Assembly: GCF_019704555.1 (NCBI RefSeq)
Contig: NZ_AP024745.1
Coordinates: forward strand, 8,068,501 to 8,132,500
DNA from: Actinoplanes sp. L3-i22
GTDB lineage: Bacteria > Actinomycetota > Actinomycetes > Mycobacteriales > Micromonosporaceae
Length of the DNA stretch: 64,000 nucleotides
Direction of reading: 5' to 3'
The notes beneath the pieces are model-generated. The model was not told where the DNA came from and made no database searches. It saw nothing but the letters and a program-made list of their open reading frames with translations. Of this stretch, positions 1-8,004 are shown piece by piece (positions within the stretch are counted from its first letter, which is position 1; each line of letters opens with the position of its first letter). Made by a program: the position numbers and the translations under genes.

Positions 1-348
1 GGAGCGACACTCGTAGACCGTGGTGCCGTCCGAGATCAGCGTGATCCCGGCCAGGTCCTCCACCCCGTGCGAGCGCAGCGTGTCGATCGCCCGGCGGATG
101 TTCTGCAGCGAGACCCCGGCGTCCAGCAGACGCTTGACCACCTTGAGAACGACCAGGTCCCGGAAGGAGTAGAGGCGGGACGTGCCGGACCCGGAAGCGT
201 CCCGCACGCTCGGCACCACCAGCGTGGTGCGCGCCCAGTAGTCGAGTTGGCGGTAGCTGATGCCGACCGCCTGGCAGGCCGTCACCCCGCGATAGCCGAC
301 CGAGCCGTCCTCGCCGACGAGTGGGCCTTCAAGAGGCTGCTCGTGCAC
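1..348 (-). CDS. MerR family transcriptional regulator (3' end cut by window)
   Basis: The 116 visible codons encode an N-terminal MerR-type winged helix: a YRGVTACQAVGISYRQLDYW recognition segment, then a wing and a helix rich in Leu/Val (LVVLKVVKRLLDAGVSLQNI). I start it at the GTG at 348 because GGGGAGG lies six bases upstream. It is the last visible gene of the conserved minus-strand block and corresponds in order to the second MerR gene of the mycobacterial cluster (Rv1830 position). It should be a DNA-binding regulator; its target cannot be read here. The C-terminal effector part lies outside the window. Confidence 0.9.
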   Translation of the reverse strand, partial: MHEQPLEGPLVGEDGSVGYRGVTACQAVGISYRQLDYWARTTLVVPSVRDASGSGTSRLYSFRDLVVLKVVKRLLDAGVSLQNIRRAIDTLRSHGVEDLAGITLISDGTTVYECRS

Positions 349-605
349 GCGACTACCTCCCCGCTGCCCGTGATCTATGGATCTGGGCGGTGCCGGTTCA
401 CCTGGACTTCACGAGCGTATATCTCAGTCGCGGGTGAAACATGGAGGTAACCGCACGACACGCCGCGTTCGGACGAGCGACACGCCGACACGCCGTTACT
501 CTCCGGCGCGTCGGGGGGTTTTCCGTCTCTTCCCGGCGTTTCCGGCAGCGACACGGCCAGAAACATCAACCGTTTCCGGCCGCGGCCGACCGGCGCCAGG
601 CGGCG

Positions 606-1070
606 TCAGCCGGCGAAATCCTCCGGCCGCACCTGGTCCAGGAACTCGCGGAACTTCTCGACCTCGTCCTCCTGCTCGTCCGGGATGACGATGCCGGCCT
701 CGGTGAGCACCTGATCGGCGCACCGGATCGGCGCACCCACCCGCAGCGCGAGGGCGATCGAGTCACTCGGCCGCGCGGAGACCCGCAGGTTGTCCCCGAT
801 CAGCAGATCCGCGTAGAAGACGTTGTCCTTCAGCTCCGTGATCTCCACGGCTTTCAGCGGCTGCTGCAACGCCGCCAGGATGTCCCGCAGCAGATCATGG
901 GTAAGCGGCCGAGCCGGCTTCACACCCTGCTGCTCGTAGGCGATCGCGGTCGCCTCCACCGCACCGATCCAGATCGGCAGATACCGGTCGCCGTCGACCT
1001 CTCGCAGCAACACGATCGGCTGGTTACTGGGCAGCTCCACCCGGACCCCGACCACGCTCAGCTCGCGCAC
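606..1070 (-). CDS. Bifunctional nuclease family protein (DUF151)
   Basis: This 154-residue protein begins MRELSVVGVRVELPSNQPIV and contains the family core LPIWIGAVEATAIAYEQQG (about residues 31-49) and the ARPSDSIALALR segment (about 99-110), both hallmarks of the DUF151 bifunctional DNase/RNase fold. The length is typical. The GTG start at 1070 has GGAGG seven bases upstream. It sits between ftsR and the MerR gene, as in mycobacteria. Nuclease activity is known for some plant and bacterial members; the physiological role in actinobacteria is unclear. An acidic C-terminal tail (DEQEDEVEKF) is present. Confidence 0.92.
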   Translation of the reverse strand: MRELSVVGVRVELPSNQPIVLLREVDGDRYLPIWIGAVEATAIAYEQQGVKPARPLTHDLLRDILAALQQPLKAVEITELKDNVFYADLLIGDNLRVSARPSDSIALALRVGAPIRCADQVLTEAGIVIPDEQEDEVEKFREFLDQVRPEDFAG

Positions 1071-1195
1071 CGCCGCCTCCGTGTTCGTTGTTGTCGCCGC
1101 CCCCAGACGGCCCGCCCCTTACCCTGCACGGTACACGCACTCCAAGCCGATCCGCCCCGCGCGGGACACCCCGCACAGGGTAGGCCGACACCGGG

Positions 1196-1936
1196 TCAAC
1201 GACCCAGTTCGCCGCGCAATCCGGTGCGCACCAGCGCCGCGTGCAGCCGCTGCGACAGAGCCTGCAGCTCACGGGCGGTGTCGGTGGCCCGGGCCCGGGC
1301 CGCCGGGTCCTGCTGGCGCACCATCGGCGCCAGCAACTGGGTGAACAGGCCGACCTCACGGTCCGACGAGTTCTTGAACGCGCGCAGATGACGCACCTCG
1401 AGACCGAACTGGGTGAGACCCACCACGGCTTCGACGATGATCACCGCGTCCGGGTCGTACCACCCCGGCGGGCGCGCCACGACCAGGCCGATCTGCTCCA
1501 GCTCGGCCAGCAGCGCCTCGTCGATCCCGGTCCGCTCGACCAGATCGTCCTTGGGGATGCGGGCATCGGCCGGATCGGCCGCCCGCTGCGTGCCGACCGC
1601 CACCAGCGTCGGCCGCTGCGGGACCACCGGCTCCTGCTCCATCCGGTCCAGCTGCTCCCGGATCACCCGCAGCGGCAGGTACTGATCCCGCTGGGCGGTC
1701 AGCACGAAACGCAGCCGGGCGACGTCGTTCCAGGAGTACTTGCGGTACCCGGAGGCGGTGCGTTGCGGGTCGACCAGACCCTCCGCCTCCAGGAACCGCA
1801 ACTTCGAGATCGTGGTGTCGGGGAACTCCGAACGCAGATGGGCCAGCACCTCCCCGATGCTCATCAGCGCACTCTCGCGCCCGCCCTGGGGGCGCGAAGC
1901 CCCCGGGTCGCGTGCGGCCGCCCCCGACGGGTTCAC
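1196..1936 (-). CDS. ftsR: FtsR-type MerR regulator
   Basis: The protein has 246 residues. A MerR helix-turn-helix occupies residues 25-80 (MSIGEVLAHLRSEFPDTTIS, then LRFLEAEGLVDPQRT), followed by a dimerisation helix and a C-terminal domain ending in a helical RALQ-type segment. Family members regulate ftsZ and cell division in corynebacteria. The GTG start at 1936 overlaps the garA stop (GTGA), which implies translational coupling; the internal ATG at codon 25 is an alternative start and would remove a Pro/Gly/Arg-rich leader that looks unstructured. Assignment rests on sequence pattern and on position directly after garA. Confidence 0.88.
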   Translation of the reverse strand: MNPSGAAARDPGASRPQGGRESALMSIGEVLAHLRSEFPDTTISKLRFLEAEGLVDPQRTASGYRKYSWNDVARLRFVLTAQRDQYLPLRVIREQLDRMEQEPVVPQRPTLVAVGTQRAADPADARIPKDDLVERTGIDEALLAELEQIGLVVARPPGWYDPDAVIIVEAVVGLTQFGLEVRHLRAFKNSSDREVGLFTQLLAPMVRQQDPAARARATDTARELQALSQRLHAALVRTGLRGELGR

Positions 1937-2385
1937 GCCCGGCCGCCCTCGCCCTCCGGCCGCGGGCCGGCGATGAACACCAGACGGAACTTGCCGATCT
2001 GGACCTCGTCGCCGTTGCTCAGCGTCGCCGCCTCGACCCGCTCACGGTTCACGTACGTACCGTTGAGCGAACCGACGTCGCGCACGGTGAACACGCCCCC
2101 GTCACGGTGGAACTCGGCGTGGCGACGGGAAACCGTCACGTCGTCGAGGAAGATGTCACTGTCCGGGTGCCGTCCGCTGGTCGTCACGTCGTGGTCCAGC
2201 AGGAACCGGGCGCCCGCGTTCGGCCCGCGGCGGACCACCAGCAGAGCCATGCCGGGCGGCAGCGAGCCGGACATCCGGCTGGGTACCACGTCGGTGTCCG
2301 GACCCTCGAGCACCTCGTCAAGGGCGCCAAGGTTCAGCGTGGACGTGACGTCGAGCGGGGGGAACTCGTCGTCTGGGCGCGTCAT
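1933..2385 (-). CDS. garA: FHA-domain signalling protein, GarA/OdhI type
   Basis: The 150-residue protein has a short N-terminal phospho-segment (LDVTSTLNLG, residues 11-20) and one FHA domain (about 45-140) with the phosphothreonine-binding set SGRHPDSD, SRRHAEF and GSLNGTYVN. In mycobacteria and corynebacteria this protein inhibits 2-oxoglutarate dehydrogenase and adjusts glutamate metabolism; phosphorylation by PknB or PknG makes its own FHA bind its N-terminus and switches it off. The usual ETTS motif is altered: the first Thr position is Val. It overlaps ftsR by four bases and follows gcvH after about 200 bp, so it probably has its own promoter. Confidence 0.93.
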   Translation of the reverse strand: MTRPDDEFPPLDVTSTLNLGALDEVLEGPDTDVVPSRMSGSLPPGMALLVVRRGPNAGARFLLDHDVTTSGRHPDSDIFLDDVTVSRRHAEFHRDGGVFTVRDVGSLNGTYVNRERVEAATLSNGDEVQIGKFRLVFIAGPRPEGEGGRA

Positions 2386-2593
2386 CGGACCACCTCACGG
2401 ATCAGTTGGTCGTCGCCTCGACCGGCAAGGTCATGATGTTGCGACCTCACCGAGGCCATCAAGGCCCGACGCACGACTATGTTGGTCGGTTTCAAAGGAA
2501 TAACAGTTCTACATGTGCCCCGCGAGCCTAGTCAGCGCCAATATCGCAGGGCAACCAGACTCGCGGGCAAGCCGGAAGATCCGGGTCGATCCC

Positions 2594-2995
2594 TCAGTTC
2601 TCGATGAGCGCCTGGTACGCATCCGCGTCCAGGAGCCCGTCCAGAGACGCCGGGTCGGCCGGGGCGATCTCGATCAGCCAGCCGGCCGCGTACGGCTCGG
2701 CGTTGATCAGCTCGGGCTCGTCACCCAGGGTGGCGTTGCGGGCCACCACGGTACCGGCGATCGGCGCGTAGATCTCCGAAACGCTCTTGGTCGACTCGAC
2801 CTCGCCCATCGACTCGCCGGCGTCCAGCTCGCGACCCTCGTCGGGCAGCTGGACGTAGACGATGTCGCCGAGCGCGTCCTGCGCGAAGTGGGTGATCCCC
2901 ACCCGCACGGGACCATCGCCGTCACCGACGGCAACCCACTCGTGCTCCGCGGTGTACCGCAGATCCTCAGGAATCAACACTTCCTCCGTAGTCAC
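2594..2995 (-). CDS. gcvH: Glycine cleavage system H protein
   Basis: The protein is 133 residues, normal for GcvH, the lipoyl carrier that shuttles the aminomethyl group between P, T and L proteins of the glycine cleavage system. The lipoylation site is Lys70 in the motif EVESTKSVSEIYAP. The fold signature ITHFAQDALGDIVYVQLP precedes it. The GTG start at 2995 overlaps the stop of the upstream DUF881 gene (GTGA), so it is probably translated from that message. The other gcv genes are not in the window. Confidence 0.97.
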   Translation of the reverse strand: MTTEEVLIPEDLRYTAEHEWVAVGDGDGPVRVGITHFAQDALGDIVYVQLPDEGRELDAGESMGEVESTKSVSEIYAPIAGTVVARNATLGDEPELINAEPYAAGWLIEIAPADPASLDGLLDADAYQALIEN

Positions 2996-3945
2996 GAAAC
3001 CGGACGTGCGTACTGCAAGGCAGTAGCCTTGCGCACCGCGGTCACCTCGACCATGGAGCGCGAATCCATGGTCACGCTACCGCCGTCGCTCTTCACCGAC
3101 GCCACCACCCCGCCCGGGATCTGCAGCGCCGTCCTCATCGTCTCCGGAGAACCGATCACGAGCAGCCGGAACGGACCGGTCAGCCGGTCACCGTCGGCGA
3201 GGATCCCACCACCGGCCGCATCGACGAAATACGTGGACGCGACGATCCGTACGGACGTGCCGTTCACCCCGCTGATCTGCATCACCTCGCCGCCCGAGCC
3301 GCGCAGCTCCTGCACCGTGTTCAGCACGTCGGACGCCTTCACCTTGTCCATCGCGATGTCCAGCCCGGGGCCGCGGCCGGCGATCGTCCCGGCCAGGAGT
3401 CCCAGCTCCTGGCTTCGCTTACCGGCCTCCTCGAGCGCCGCCTGACGGCCCTCGACGCCCGAGGTGAGCTGCTGCCGGGTCCGCTCCAGGCTCTCGATGT
3501 CGGTGTTCAGCCGGCTGTCCCGGGCCTCCAGATCGCTCAGGATCTGGACCAGGTCCTCCTGCCGCATGGTCGACAGCCCGCTGTCCGCGTCGTTGCTGCG
3601 CAGCTGCACCACCAGGGTGAAGCCGAGCAGCGCGAGCAGCACCCAGATCAGCGTCCCGGCCGGCGCCGGACGTTTCAGGCCCGGTTTCCGTTCCTTCGCG
3701 GCGCTGCGGTCAAGATCACTTTCGGCGCTAGCAGGCTCGGGCGTGTCGGGCATCGACGCAACGGGTGACGTGGGCGATATCTCCTCCACGGTCACGTCAC
3801 CCACCCGGGTGTCCTCGGCCTCGGCCGGCTCGGCGTCGCCCCCGGCGCTCTCCGGCACGTCCACGGCCGGCGGCTTGCGTCCCGCCGTGGGCAGGCCGAA
3901 GCCCGGCACCGTCTCGTCGCGGTCGCTGTCCTCGCGGTCGGTCAT
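2992..3945 (-). CDS. DUF881 membrane protein (downstream copy)
   Basis: This is a 317-residue protein. Residues 1-90 are acidic, Pro/Ser-rich and look disordered; a single transmembrane helix spans about 98-115; a coiled coil follows (about 120-170), then the DUF881 domain with ISGVNGTSVRIVASTYFVDA near the C-terminal third. I place the start at the ATG at 3945 because upstream in-frame sequence is low-complexity and overlaps nothing conserved. Topology predicts a cytoplasmic N-terminus and an extracytoplasmic DUF881 domain. The position matches Rv1825. The function is unknown, though conservation next to envelope and division genes suggests an envelope role. Confidence 0.88.
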   Translation of the reverse strand: MTDREDSDRDETVPGFGLPTAGRKPPAVDVPESAGGDAEPAEAEDTRVGDVTVEEISPTSPVASMPDTPEPASAESDLDRSAAKERKPGLKRPAPAGTLIWVLLALLGFTLVVQLRSNDADSGLSTMRQEDLVQILSDLEARDSRLNTDIESLERTRQQLTSGVEGRQAALEEAGKRSQELGLLAGTIAGRGPGLDIAMDKVKASDVLNTVQELRGSGGEVMQISGVNGTSVRIVASTYFVDAAGGGILADGDRLTGPFRLLVIGSPETMRTALQIPGGVVASVKSDGGSVTMDSRSMVEVTAVRKATALQYARPVS

Positions 3946-3988
3946 CGAGTCCCCACGTTGTCCTGCCCGACAGATCGGATACGGGCCG

Positions 3989-4321
3989 TCACGCCCGGAA
4001 GAGATGCCGGCGAATCGCCGCGACGTTACCGAAGATCCGCACGCCGAGCACGACCACGACGCCGACCGACAGCTGACTGCCGACGCCGAGCTGGTCACCG
4101 ACGTACACGATCAGCGCGGACACCAGCACGTTCGAGATGAACGAGACCACGAACTGCTTGTCGTCGAAGATCCCGTCCAGCTTGGCGCGCAACCCGCCGA
4201 ACACCGCGTCCAGCGCCGCGATCACCGCGATCGGCAGGTACGGCACCAGCTCCAGCGGCACCGACGGGTGGAACACGATGCCCAGCAGGACACCGACGAG
4301 CAGGGCGAGTACGGCGATCAT
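3989..4321 (-). CDS. Small basic membrane protein, DUF1290 (SbP)
   Basis: A 110-residue protein with three hydrophobic helices (residues 1-17, about 28-42, about 60-100) and the conserved family segment AALDAVFGGLRAKLDGIFDD between them. It ends in a basic tail (RRHLFRA). Its ATG at 4321 overlaps the stop of the upstream DUF881 gene (ATGA). DUF1290 proteins are almost always flanked by DUF881 genes in actinobacteria and firmicutes, often near division genes; the biochemical function is unknown. Confidence 0.93.
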   Translation of the reverse strand: MIAVLALLVGVLLGIVFHPSVPLELVPYLPIAVIAALDAVFGGLRAKLDGIFDDKQFVVSFISNVLVSALIVYVGDQLGVGSQLSVGVVVVLGVRIFGNVAAIRRHLFRA

Positions 4322-5289
4322 CGGCCGCCTTCCGATCCAGAGACGGACGGCACCGACCCCGAGGGGGCGCCGGAGCCGGACACGGACGAGGCGCCCGACG
4401 GAGCGGGCGGAGGGGTGCTCGGCGACGCCGACCGCAGCTTCAGCTCCGGCGCCGCGTCCAGGGTGACGTCGCGGACCTTGGCCGACTCGAACGACATGCC
4501 ATAGGTCTGCGCCAGACTCTCGAAGAACTTCCCGGCGTAGCCGTTGCGGAAGTCGGCGGCCAGGTCGGCCGGGCCCAGCGCGATCACCTCGTACGGCGTC
4601 GTCACCGGCCGCGTGTCGACCAGGATCGCCTCGCCGGCCTGCCGGATCGTCGACGTCGCGGTCAGCCGCTGCCCGTTGATCGCGATCGCCTCGGCCCCGG
4701 CCGCCCACAGCGCGTTCGCCGCGAGCTGCAGGTCGGTGTCCTTGACCCGGCCCTCGGTACCGCGCACCCCGGTCACCGCGTCCACCGACGTCGGCCCGTC
4801 CGCCAGCCGGATCTTCGCCCCGGAGCCGTGCACCGCGGCCAGCCCGGTCGCCGCCTCCAGGTTGTCGATCCCGGCCATCGCGGCGCTGCCCAGCTCCTGC
4901 TCGCGCAGCTTGTCGACCTGATCGGCGAGCACGTCGGCCCGGGCCTGCAACTGCTCGGTCTGCTCGCGGCGGCTCTCCACCTGCTTGGCCAGCGAGTCCC
5001 GGGCCTGCGTCCGGCTCGGCTCGTCGGCCACCGTCTGCTGGTAGCCGATCACCAGCAGGAAGCCGATCGCGGCCAGCGTGACCGAGGCGAAGCCCCGGGT
5101 GGCGCGCTTGCGGGCGCCGGTCCGGCCGTGCCCGGCGGCGCGCCGGGCGGCGGCGTCCGCGTACCCGGGGTCCAGCGGATTCTGGAAGAGCGCGGTGAGG
5201 AAGTCGGGGCCGTAGGTCCGCTTGCCCGCGGCGGTACCGTCCGGATCCGGGGTCGACGACTTTCGGTCAGGAGTGGCCGGGATCGTCAC
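4318..5289 (-). CDS. DUF881 membrane protein (upstream copy)
   Basis: The 323-residue protein has a disordered N-terminus (1-70), one transmembrane helix (about 78-98, FASVTLAAIGFLLVIGYQ), a coiled coil rich in Arg/Glu/Gln (about 105-150), the DUF881 domain, and a Ser/Pro/Gly-rich tail of about 40 residues. I choose the GTG at 5289 because it overlaps the stop of the upstream phosphatidyltransferase gene (GTGA), although the frame remains open further upstream. It is a paralogue of the DUF881 protein at 2992-3945, and the two flank DUF1290 as in Mycobacterium (Rv1823/Rv1825). The tail is an unusual addition. Confidence 0.87.
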   Translation of the reverse strand: MTIPATPDRKSSTPDPDGTAAGKRTYGPDFLTALFQNPLDPGYADAAARRAAGHGRTGARKRATRGFASVTLAAIGFLLVIGYQQTVADEPSRTQARDSLAKQVESRREQTEQLQARADVLADQVDKLREQELGSAAMAGIDNLEAATGLAAVHGSGAKIRLADGPTSVDAVTGVRGTEGRVKDTDLQLAANALWAAGAEAIAINGQRLTATSTIRQAGEAILVDTRPVTTPYEVIALGPADLAADFRNGYAGKFFESLAQTYGMSFESAKVRDVTLDAAPELKLRSASPSTPPPAPSGASSVSGSGAPSGSVPSVSGSEGGR

Positions 5290-5915
5290 GGTGCGACCGC
5301 CCGGGGCGTGCCCGGGCCCGCCCGGTCGGCGCGCAGCAGACGCGCGGCCTGGGCCAGATAGAGCGCGCCGGCCGCCCAGTACAGCCCGAGCGCCCACCAG
5401 GCCAGGCCCCAGCCGATCGGCTGCGCCCAGCTGTCGATCGACGGGACCGCGCTGGCCAGCAGGATCACCGGGAACGCGGCGAGCAGCACGAACGTGCCGG
5501 TCTTGCCGACGTAGTGCACCGGGGGCGGACCGTACCCGTGCCGGCGCAGGACCAGCAGCGCGACGCCGAGCACCACCTCACGCAGCAGCAGCGCGCCGGT
5601 CAGCCACCACGGCACGACGTCGCGGATGGTGAAGCCGACCAGGGTGGCCAGGATGTAGAGCCGGTCCGCGAACGGGTCGAGCAGCTCACCGAGGCGGGAC
5701 ACCGAGTTCATCCGGCGGGCGACGTAGCCGTCCACCCAGTCGGTGGTGCCGCCGATCGCCAGGACGATCACCGCGGCGATGTCGTGATGCGGGCCGAGCA
5801 GCAGGTAGAGGAAGAGCGGGACCCCGAGCAACCGGAAGAAGCTGATCACGTTCGGAATCGTGAAGATCCGGTCGGAGGTCTCGATGGACGGCGCAGGCTG
5901 CTGCGACATCGCCAC
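5286..5915 (-). CDS. CDP-alcohol phosphatidyltransferase (PgsA-like)
   Basis: The 209-residue integral membrane enzyme carries the complete CDP-alcohol phosphatidyltransferase motif, D-x2-DG-x2-AR-x8-G-x3-D-x3-D, from Asp59 to Asp84 (TDWVDGYVARR then GELLDPFADR). It should join a CDP-activated lipid to an alcohol head group; homologues at this syntenic position are called PgsA2 in mycobacteria, but glycerol phosphate as substrate is not proven for them. Six hydrophobic helices are visible. It is the first gene of the run of overlapping genes to gcvH. Start is GTG at 5915, or ATG at 5909, where AGGAAG is better spaced. Confidence 0.92.
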   Translation of the reverse strand: MAMSQQPAPSIETSDRIFTIPNVISFFRLLGVPLFLYLLLGPHHDIAAVIVLAIGGTTDWVDGYVARRMNSVSRLGELLDPFADRLYILATLVGFTIRDVVPWWLTGALLLREVVLGVALLVLRRHGYGPPPVHYVGKTGTFVLLAAFPVILLASAVPSIDSWAQPIGWGLAWWALGLYWAAGALYLAQAARLLRADRAGPGTPRAVAP

Positions 5916-5936
5916 GACTTCCTCTCCCCCTTTGGT

Positions 5937-5952
5937 GCGACAGGTCTGTCGC
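5937..5952. promoter_or_regulatory. Perfect inverted repeat in the leader of the phosphatidyltransferase operon
   Basis: GCGACAG-GT-CTGTCGC is a perfect 7-bp inverted repeat with a 2-bp centre, 22-37 bases upstream of the operon start codon. A TATAGT -10-like element lies just upstream on the minus strand (5974-5969). The position suits an operator downstream of the transcription start. No cognate regulator is evident. Confidence 0.45.
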
Positions 5953-6097
5953 TTTCCGCTCGCCGAGCACTATAACCACCTGCCTACCGCCCGCCGCCGC
6001 CCAGTCACGCTCGCCACACCCCCTAATCCATCCTAGGAGGCTAGGCACCTGCCCAGACCCGGCAGAATCACGATCAACGGCATTGCGCCGTACGGCG

Positions 6098-7066
6098 TCA
6101 GCCCACGTCCCCGAAGAGCGGCCACAACGACGGCGCCACCGGCGACGGAAGCCGCCACCCACCCGTCTCCAGCCACGTCGTGGTGTTGATCACGCGGTTC
6201 GCCACGATGTCGAGCATCACCAGGGCGAACGGCTGATATTCCGTACCCTCAGGTCGCATTTGCCAGAAAGCGGGCTGGCCCGAGGCCGCCACCGGAACCA
6301 GCCGATGGCCCTCGCAGGCCGCCTCGGGCGCGGCCATCGCCAGGCCGATCTGATCCCGCCCGCGCAACCCCCAGGCGAACGGCGGCATCGACGTCGTCGC
6401 ATCCTCGTGCAGCAGCGCCACGAGCCCGGCCACGTCGTGGCTCTCGAACGCCGCGCAGTACCGCGCGAGCAGCTCCTTCTGCGCCACGTCGAACGGATCG
6501 AGCACGTCACCGGGGCGCGGCGCGACCGTCCGCAGCGTGGCCCGGGCCCGCTGCAACGCGCTGGTCACCGACGCCGCCGACGTCTCCAGCAGCACCGCGA
6601 CCTCGGCAGCCGGCCAGCACAACACGTCCCGCAGGATCAGCACCGACCGCTGCCGGGGCGGCAGATGCTGCAGCGCCGCGACGAACGCGAGCCGCACGCT
6701 CTCGCGCTGCACGACCAGCGTCGCCGGGTCCTGCGCCAGGTCCAGGACCAGCCGATCCGGCACCGGGCGCACCTCGGCGCCAGGCGGCAGCAGGGCACCG
6801 AACGGCTCGCCGGCCCTCGACGGCACGCTCAGGTCGATCGGCAGGGCCCGGCGTGCGGCGCCGCGCAGCAGGTCGACGCAGACGTTGGTGGCGATTCGGT
6901 AGGCCCAGGTGCGTACTGAGGCGCGGGCGGGGTCATAGCGGTCGGCGGCTCGCAGGACCCGTTCGAACGTCTCCTGGACGGCGTCCTCGGCCTCGTGCCC
7001 TGAGCCGAGCATGCGGTAGCAGTAGCCGGTCAGCTCGGTCCGCAGCCCCGCCAGCGCCTCCTCCAC
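6098..7066 (-). CDS. ECF sigma factor with C-terminal SnoaL-like domain (SigG/SigX5 type)
   Basis: The protein has 322 residues. Sigma region 2 is at about 8-75 (YCYRMLGSGHEAEDAVQETF, RTWAYRIATNVCVDLLR) and region 4 at about 125-185 (LPPRQRSVLILRDVL, then ATSASVTSALQRAR-like helix). Residues 195-320 form a SnoaL/NTF2-like fold with LLHEDATTSMPPFAWGLRGR, typical of the SigG-like ECF subgroup, in which this domain replaces a separate anti-sigma factor. No anti-sigma gene is adjacent, which fits. GTG start at 7066. The gene is isolated, with a repeat-rich region upstream. Confidence 0.93.
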   Translation of the reverse strand: MEEALAGLRTELTGYCYRMLGSGHEAEDAVQETFERVLRAADRYDPARASVRTWAYRIATNVCVDLLRGAARRALPIDLSVPSRAGEPFGALLPPGAEVRPVPDRLVLDLAQDPATLVVQRESVRLAFVAALQHLPPRQRSVLILRDVLCWPAAEVAVLLETSAASVTSALQRARATLRTVAPRPGDVLDPFDVAQKELLARYCAAFESHDVAGLVALLHEDATTSMPPFAWGLRGRDQIGLAMAAPEAACEGHRLVPVAASGQPAFWQMRPEGTEYQPFALVMLDIVANRVINTTTWLETGGWRLPSPVAPSLWPLFGDVG

Positions 7067-7126
7067 GCCCTGACCTTATGCCTGGCCCTTCCCTGGTATG
7101 TCGCAAGGCCCGCCCCGAACAGAACA

Positions 7127-7660
7127 GTCCCCCACCCACCACCGGGGGGACGACCCAGACCCATTCTGACCGAATTTTCATGATCGTTCCGGCGGCCTGT
7201 GGACAGAGCGCCAGTGTGGATAACTCCCGGCGCCCGCCGAAACGTGGTAGGCAACGCACCGCCGCCCTCGGCCGCGGCCTGCTCGCTGCCAGCTTTGCCG
7301 ACCCGCCACCGCCGACCGGTCACGGCTGCGGCCTACCCGCTGCCAGCTTTGCCGACCCGCCACTGCCGACCGGTCACGGCTGCGGCCTACCCGCTGTTTG
7401 CTTGCCAGGCACCGCCCGCTGGTGCTCACGGCTGCGGCCGCCGCTGACGGAGGTTGCCGATTGCGGTTGCTTCGGAGGTACGCCGTAGGCGCGCTCCGCC
7501 GACGGCGCAAGCTCCCCGGCTGGTACTCAGGGCTGCCCCGACACGATCGAACAGCTCTCACGACCAGCCGAGTCCGGCGAGCTGGTGCTCACGGTCGTTG
7601 AAGGCGCCCAGAACAGCCATGACAACCAGCCGGGACCGGGACCGCGCGGCATGGGCGACG
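7127..7660. other. Gene-free region with DnaA-box-like sites and degenerate open frames
   Basis: No convincing gene lies between 7067 and 8004. The first half has an interrupted G/C hairpin (7127-7151), two DnaA-box-like nonamers (7198-7206 TGTGGACAG; 7215-7223 TGTGGATAA), a 54-bp tandem duplication, and two copies of a GCTGGTGCTCACGG motif (near 7429 and 7581) that recurs at 35609-35759. Open frames exist on both strands but their composition follows the repeats. Confidence 0.5.
7284..7391. repeat. 54-bp tandem duplication
   Basis: Two adjacent 54-bp units (7284-7337, 7338-7391) begin CGCTGCCAGCTTTGCCGACC and differ at very few positions; partial copies flank them. The unit is a multiple of three and stays open in several frames, so it may descend from a coding repeat, but no gene context supports this. 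Confidence 0.85.
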
Positions 7661-7668
7661 CGGCACGG

Positions 7669-7903
7669 CACGGGCGGCACGGCACGGGCGGCACGGCACG
7701 GGCGGCACGGCACGGGCGGCACGGCACGGGCGGCACGGCACGGGCGGCACGGCACGGGCGGCACGGCACGGGCGGCACGGCACGGGCGACGCGGCACGGG
7801 CGACACGGCACGGGCGACACGGCACGGGCGACGCGGCACGGCGGGGCGGCGCGGCGGGGCGGCGCGGCACGGCGGGGCGGCGCGGCACGGGCGGCGCGGC
7901 ACG
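7669..7903. repeat. 14-bp tandem repeat array (CACGGGCGGCACGG)
   Basis: Eight perfect 14-bp units run from 7669 to 7780, then four variants with GACG or GACA in place of GGCA (7781-7836), then a degenerate GGCGGGGCGG tract to about 7903. Because 14 is not a multiple of three, an apparent Arg/His/Gly/Thr peptide arises in all plus frames and is not evidence of coding. The array ends about 100 bp before the ribosome binding site of the gene at 8005. Confidence 0.95.
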
Positions 7904-8004
7904 GGGGCTTCACGCCGTACCGAAGAAATGTTGGACCGATTAATCGGCGGAGCCGCAGCCGTATGTCTTTCCGAAGCGCGCCGCAGGCGCCTGAGGAGGG
8001 ACCG

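Noticed and set aside
7127..7151. GTCCCCC-N11-GGGGGAC repeat as a terminator or operator of the sigma gene
   Set aside because: The stem is short with a long loop, and G/C runs of this kind are frequent here; no second copy was seen.
7198..7223. Replication origin
   Set aside because: Only two DnaA-box-like sites, no AT-rich unwinding region and no dnaA, dnaN or parAB genes nearby.
7669..7903. CRISPR array
   Set aside because: Units are contiguous, have no spacers, and no cas genes are present.
7585..8004. In-frame N-terminal extension of the 8005 gene through the repeat array
   Set aside because: The frame is open only because the 14-bp repeat has no stop codons. A strong ribosome binding site stands right before 8005 and the family starts there.
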